Source of the DNA: Patiria miniata
Taxonomy: Eukaryota; Echinodermata; Asteroidea; Valvatida; Asterinidae
Direction: 5' to 3'
NCBI RefSeq assembly: GCF_015706575.1
Contig: NW_024037056.1
Coordinates: forward strand, 2,194,109-2,258,108
Length of the DNA: 64,000 nt
In this document: piece by piece, positions 59,370 to 64,000 of the stretch
Numbering within the stretch: the stretch's first letter is position 1
How the letters are laid out: every line of letters starts with the position of its first letter
Program-made: the position numbers and the translations under genes
The notes under the pieces: model-generated
What the model was told of the DNA's origin: nothing
The model's input: only the letters and a program-made list of their open reading frames with translations
Databases searched by the model: none

Positions 59370-59480
59370 ATAGGGCTGGATAGCTCAGTTGGTAGAGCAC
59401 CGGAACGGCAATCCGGAGATTGCAGATTGTTCAAACCTCGCCCCGGTCAATTTCTTTGTTCAAAATAAAAAAAGAAAGAA
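59370..59480 (+). mobile_element. tRNA-derived SINE (family T1), full-head copy 3
   Basis: GGGCTGGATAGCTCAGTTGG then TAGAGCACCGGA (A-box), a perfect CCGGA/TCCGG anticodon stem with a seven-base loop, TTGTTCAAACC (B-box, one insertion), and the tail CGGTCAATTTCTTTGTTCAA plus A-rich end. The acceptor stem does not pair and position 33 is C, so this is a retroposon and not a tRNA gene. Confidence 0.75.
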
Positions 59481-59943
59481 AATTGTATAGACTATTTGAA
59501 CCTACTGCGTACCCCATTTGCTTGGGTGTTGCAATTTCTTATCAAGGTTTTTTTTTTTTTTGGAGGGGTGGGGGGGGGGGGGACCCATGAAATCGAGAAA
59601 TGTGGAAACAGTTGAAAGGTTCATACAGTGTCAATGCTTAGGGGTTGAAAATCCTTTTAAGTTTTGCAGAAGAATTATTTACAAAGTTCCATTCTTCTGT
59701 GAGTCCCCCAACAGGTGTTTGTGAGTGCAGTGCTGGTTTTATGTACACTTGTGCCAGCCAGCCAGTCGACTTGCGTGCCTGTCTTCCTTTGTATTCAAAT
59801 AATGTACTTGAGTTCCCCAATCGTCGGCGTTCGGGTCAAGGAAGATGGCTAGGTGTCAAGGGGAAGTTGTTTGGACTGTGCGAATGTTCACCGAATCACA
59901 TAGCAATTACCATCAGAAAAGAGAGAGGGACAGAGTCTTACAA

Positions 59944-60575
59944 CCTTTTCACACTGTGTCTTGTTTACCTGTGTTAAAATGACACGGGATCTCTGTTAGC
60001 GGATGCAGGTCAGATTGAGCTCTGTGAGAAGAGAGAGAGTCTTCAGACCTTTTCACACTGTGTTGTCTTTTAACCCGTGTTAAAATGACACGGGACCTCG
60101 GTGAGCAGATGCAGGTCAGATTGAGCAGCTATAAGAAGAGAGAGCAAGTCTTAAACCTTTTCACACTGTGTTGTCTTGTTAACCCGTGTTAAAATGACAC
60201 GGGACCTCGGTGAGCAGATGCAGGTCAGATTGAGCAGCTATAAGAAGAGAGATCGAGTCTTAAACCTTTTCACACTGTGTTGTCTTGTTAACCCGTGTTG
60301 AAATGACACGGGACCTCGGTGAGCAGATGCAGGTCAGATTGAGCAGCTATAAGAAGAGAAAGAGAGTCCTACAACCTTTTCACACTGTGTTGTCTTGTTA
60401 ACCCGTGTTAAAATGACACGGGACCTCGGTGAGCGGATGCAGGTCTGATTGTGCTCTGTAAGAAGAGAGTCTTACAACCTTTTCACACTGTAGTCTTGTC
60501 TTGTTTACCTGTGTTAAAATTGACACGTGACCTCAGCGAGCGGTTCCGGGTCAGATCGAACACAGAATAATAACA
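59944..60575. repeat. Tandem array, six units of about 103-110 bp
   Basis: CCTTTTCACACTGTGTTGTC starts at 59944, 60049, 60156, 60265, 60375 and 60478 (with small variants). Each unit continues CCGTGTTAAAATGACACGGG (itself an inverted GTGTTAAAATGACAC), then GAGCAGATGCAGGTCAGATT and AAGAAGAGAGAG. The unit start equals the terminal repeat of the element at 10319. Confidence 0.92.
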
Positions 60576-60576
60576 T

Positions 60577-60842
60577 GGTACGCCCTATACCAAAGGTCTC
60601 AAAAAGCGCTTCACAATTATTACCCCTGTTCATCAGGCCATGAGACAATTTTTTGTTTCCGCAGCAGCTAGAGATCAGCTCAATCTGGTCTCTACCTTCA
60701 TGGGTTCACTTTTATACTCCTGGGTGGAGAGAGGCAATTGTAGTAAAGTGTCTTGCCCAAGAACACAAGCACCATGTTCCCAGCAAGGGTGTGAACCCTG
60801 CATACTGTTTGTACACACTCATACTTGTGTGAACACTCCATG
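60577..60842 (-). mobile_element. MIR/CORE-like SINE, copy 5
   Basis: Its tail (plus strand CTCAAAAAGCGCTTCACAAT, then TATTACCCCTG) follows directly after the tandem array. The core GAGAGAGGCAATTGTAGTAA and TGTCTTGCCCAAGAACACAA is intact; the tRNA-like head is decayed. Confidence 0.7.
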
Positions 60843-61674
60843 GGTCACTCTGTGAAATTGGCCTCTGGACGCAAATAAACAGGGATTAGCTGCCGAAGCC
60901 AGCTTGTCTGGGTGGCGGGAAAAGACCAAAAGGAACTGGCTCTCAGGGGGGCTATCTCGCAGGAATTTTGGCTACTCCCAAAATCTTGGCATTTTGCTGA
61001 TAACCAGTGTGACTTTTTGGGGGTTGGGAGAAGGGATGGGTCTTCTTGCAATTCTGTTTAGGGTCTGTTTTTGGAAATATCAGCTCTAGGCAATTCTTAA
61101 ATTGTTCGTTGGGGGTGGGTTACTTACCACAGGGTAAGGTAATGGGTAGGTTTGGCCTTAGAAATTACATGCTGCACAGGTTTGGAAAGAGCTGCACATC
61201 ACCGTTTTGTGTGGGCATTTCATCGGGGACACTATTAGCAATATGTGCGTATGACGTCAAAATGACGCAGTGGGTCGGGTGAAATAACGACGCGAAACTG
61301 TGATGTGAACTGTCGCATATTCCAAGCCGCCTACGCCTCCCGTACTAGCCTCATTTCTAAATGTCCCTTGTACATGTATGTTGTTTTGTAATCTCGTGCG
61401 TAGATCATAATTTGTACATGCAAATATCTTGGGAATCAATCTAAGCACTATTTCACCATTATCTCAGCAGTGATAACGAAACAAAAGTAGTGGGTGTATG
61501 TGATTGCCTTCTTGGGTTCAGACAGAGGTTAGAAATTTACTCGAAAGTTGAAAGAGAGTTGGCAAGTGGGCGGAGAAGAGGCGGAGTACAATAGCGTTGC
61601 TTTGGCAGGGCAATGGGCTCAAGTCTATCACGAGCCAATGTGGCCCTTCAGGCCGGCGTCTGTCTCCGGTTTCA

Positions 61675-61916
61675 GTGGCATGAAACAACTGAGAATATTT
61701 CTGCTCCCCCTGGATGGGATGCTAGTCCATCGCAGGTTACTCCCCAGCTACCGTAGTGCCAGTAGCCATTTATTCTCGTGGGTGGAGAGAGGCAAGTGGG
61801 AGTGAAGTGGCTTGCCCAAGGACACAATGTACTGGTATGACCAGCAGCTGGATACGAACCCCTGACCCTCTGATCATGAGTCACGAAAACCCTAACCACT
61901 ACGCCACACTCCCCAC
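61675..61916 (-). mobile_element. MIR/CORE-like SINE, copy 6 with readable tRNA head
   Basis: Minus strand: GTGTGGCGTAGTGGTTAGGG (A-box consensus TGGCNNAGTGG), an anticodon-arm region, CAGGGGTTCGTATCC (B-box), then CATTGTGTCCTTGGGCAAGC and CCTCTCTCCACCCACGAG. It is the clearest tRNA-plus-core copy in the window. Confidence 0.75.
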
Positions 61917-62013
61917 AAATGCACAAAGTACGCTTGTCTGACTTAATTCTGAATCTGCACAGCAGTTTATATGTTAGTGTTCCGTGGACATATTTATAAA
62001 CACCTTGTACATG

Positions 62014-62150
62014 TACTCGGTGTTGTCCAAGGACTTGCGAGACAAAGAATCACAAGCTTACTCGGTTGGGACTCGAACCCACGACCTCCTGCTCCTTAGT
62101 GCAGATGTCGACCACTCGACCACCGAGCTTGCCAGGGTCGAGTGGCCGGT
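62014..62150 (-). mobile_element. tRNA-derived SINE (family T2), copy 2
   Basis: Minus strand: CTCGGTGGTCGAGTGGTCGA (A-box), GCACTAAGGAGCAGGAGG, B-box GGTTCGAGTCC, then the tail GTCCTTGGACAACACC. The long variable region recalls a Ser/Leu-type tRNA ancestor. It shares its tail with 12170-12262. Confidence 0.7.
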
Positions 62151-63125
62151 TTGAGTGTATAATGTAGCAGGGAGTACGCAACCAAGGCTTTGTAAGATGG
62201 AATCTGCATAGGGGAGATGTAAGATTTTATATTGGGTTTTGCGCAGTGGTCTCCCCCAACTCTCCCTTTTCTAACCAATGAGGGGGTACTTGCGCACGAA
62301 GCCCATAACCTATGAAACGTGTCACATGCCTTGTAGCAACCATTGCCAACAGATCTCACCCAGGAACAAGATACTTTATTTTGGAGAAAAACCAAAGTTT
62401 CTGTTTTTACAGGGCCACCCACGAGCTGTGCGCTACCCAAATTTCTGCCAAAGATTGAGTTTAAAGCAGGGATTAAATATCTAAAGCCACCCTCCAGAAT
62501 TGATTTTTGTTGTTGACTAGTACCGGAGTTAATACCCAATATAAGTGAGACTTTATCCTCAGTACCCACTGTCCGCTGTTTGAGTTTCTGCTTTGGAGAG
62601 CAAGTGACATAACTTTCTCTGAAACTTTGTTTGCCAATGCCAGCTAGATGCTGGGCATAAAGCCTTCCAGCACTAGCCCCCAATCCGCGATTAGGTTAGC
62701 CACAATATTAACTCCTGGTTTTCATCCGAACTGTAAATACGCGCACACCCATGTCTGAGGCGGTTGAAAGTGGAGCACGCACAGGCCAGGTTGTTACCAT
62801 AAAGTTTGTATTGCAGTTGGACAAGGTGGCCTGATCTTTAGGCAAACAAGGGGAACATGTTTGGATGCTTTTGATCTAGAATCGCGACGAGGAAGTTAAA
62901 TTGACCTCGGGTTCAATTAAATAAAAGTAAAGATTGCCTGGTGTTACGCTGTAAACCACAGGGGCCATTCTGTAAATTTGGGGTCCACTTTCTTTCCTAT
63001 CCATGTTATTGTTACCCCTGGCATGTATGATTTTATAAATCTTGATGCATTCCTCAATGCATTCCACCTGCAAGAGTGATTATGAATAGCAAACTAATTA
63101 CATGCACCCAACAAATGAAATAATG

Positions 63126-63484
63126 GCTAACCCTCCTATGCATACAGACATTCTTTGCCAAGTTGTCCTATCAGTCAAAATCAGTCAAGTGTCTGATTTT
63201 AACAGATTAAGAGCTCCCAGCCTACACAAAGCAGGATTGACTGGCCGTGACTGTTTGTGTAACTTGTTACAGCTATGCTTTGACTGTAGGTGATTGATAA
63301 GCCAGTTGTGGCTACCACTTGCCCGCTTTTATTTGTTGACTGAATCTGACTAGTCACAGTGCTTGCTCGCTTGCTTGAAATATGATCTGACTGTTCGTGA
63401 CTAGCCTGTGTAAAAGGCATGGCAGGGAAGAAGATTGAAATTTTTTTGACTGTCTGTGACTTTTCAGACAGCAGAAGGGCTAAA
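63126..63484 (+). mobile_element. piggyBac-like MITE (family R), full but diverged copy 5
   Basis: The left end is CTAACCCTCCTATGC (TTAA decayed to CTAA); the right end is AGAAGGGCTAAAG. It contains AAAGCAGGATTGACTGGCCG, GATTGATAAGCCAGTTGTGG and GACTAGCCTGTGTAAAAGGC. An ORF on the minus strand (63199-63489) reflects the family sequence. Confidence 0.7.
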
Positions 63485-64000
63485 GTCATTCTTAATGATA
63501 CTTAAATGGGAACTGAACTGAAATGAGATTTCAATCAATGTTGTTATTTTCTTACATGAACGTGACTGATATACGTGTAGAATGAATTCTCTGCATATCC
63601 ACCTTATCTGTTCAAGCGAGGGTGGTTTCCCTTTGGGCCTGATTATCAGGAGGGGAGTGGGAGATATGAAAGGTCATGTAAGGTCAGGGGTCAGAGAGAG
63701 GTCACGCTATCAGGGTGAGGTGGGGGTTGGAGTAGTGGTATGTTCTAACTGTAGTATAGAAGGGAATGGCTGACTGGAATTTTTGTGGTTCATTTCCCCA
63801 CACAGGGTTTGGTCTGAATGTCGAGTGTTGAACTCTCTTGGAATTTAATAAACACATTTTTTTGGATTTGATGATGAATTATTTAACATTTTCTTCCCCC
63901 CCCCCAAACTCAAGTTCTGTGCTATATAGCCATGTCCTACTTCTGAAAAGTACTCTGTACTGTACATATGCATGTTTTGATTTGCATGTATTTCATTATG

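Larger units (their letters stand above)
54396..64000 (+). other. FNDC3A: Start of the next FNDC3 intron, continuing past the window
   Basis: It begins GTAAGT. I searched for the rest of the first FN3 domain (a tyrosine-rich strand and an L-x-P-x-T/D-x-Y motif) and found none before 64000. Unassigned stretches (54920-55600, 56080-56840, 57990-59360, 60850-61670, 62155-63120, 63490-64000) are AT-rich with short homopolymers. A minus frame at 62096-62683 has no recognisable domain. Confidence 0.6.

Noticed and set aside
59370..59480. Functional tRNA gene
   Set aside because: A and B boxes are good, but the acceptor stem does not pair, position 33 is C, and the 3' tail is shared with two other SINE copies.
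59645..59977. 110-residue plus-strand frame as a possible next FNDC3 exon
   Set aside because: The sequence lacks FN3 features (no conserved Tyr/Leu pattern) and has no suitable acceptor in phase 2.
62096..62683. 195-residue minus-strand frame
   Set aside because: Long, but no recognisable domain, no codon bias, and its last residues come from the T2 SINE head. It is likely chance in a low-stop stretch.

Overview
The window looks like a piece of a large, AT-rich, intron-rich animal genome. It has spliced protein-coding exons with GT-AG junctions, very long introns, many short non-autonomous transposons, tRNA-derived SINEs and dispersed (TACATG)n tracts. The repeat style (TACATG repeats, fold-back elements beginning GGGCCAATTTCATAG, MIR/CORE-like SINEs containing CTTGGGCAAG) suggests a marine deuterostome invertebrate, most likely an echinoderm such as a sea star. 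That assignment is inferred from memory of repeat style, not proven. Nothing here looks bacterial: there are no operons, no CRISPR and no rRNA.

Only one gene is supported: the 5' coding part of an FNDC3A/FNDC3B-type gene (fibronectin type III domain-containing protein 3) on the + strand. Four coding exons are visible (27116-27782, 35986-36561, 39143-39445, 54173-54395). Every junction has a consensus AG/GT and the phases agree (1, 1, 1, then 2 at the last donor). They encode about 589 residues: a Pro/Gly/Ser/Gln-rich N-terminal region with two polyglutamine tracts, the family's conserved GEAF motif and LQKKLRDRQ motif, and the start of the first FN3 domain. The remaining FN3 domains and any C-terminal membrane anchor lie beyond 64000. 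The first visible exon opens with a splice acceptor, so at least one 5' UTR exon and the promoter lie further upstream and could not be placed.

Layout: 1-26966 is upstream sequence (intergenic or 5' UTR intron) full of repeats; 26967-27782 is the first coding exon; 27783-35985 intron; 35986-36561 exon; 36562-39142 intron; 39143-39445 exon; 39446-54172 a 14.7 kb intron; 54173-54395 exon; 54396-64000 the start of another long intron.

The repeats fall into recognisable families. (1) A roughly 0.5 kb TTAA-flanked Kolobok-like MITE, five copies, each with a 28-bp central dyad whose arms show compensatory changes. (2) A roughly 0.34 kb TTAA-CCCTC piggyBac-like MITE, five copies. (3) 187-bp and 458-bp TA-flanked mariner/pogo-like MITEs. 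(4) GGGCC fold-back elements. (5) AT-rich TAAGGCC elements carrying AAGATGGCGG motifs. (6) Three SINE families. (7) Several large fold-backs, one with 218-bp arms. (8) Minisatellites of 10, 11, 12, 18 and about 107 bp. No autonomous transposase or reverse transcriptase frame was found. The most interesting leads are the covarying dyad of family 1, the inverted copies of two families flanking FNDC3 exons, and a satellite-like array built from a transposon-end sequence.
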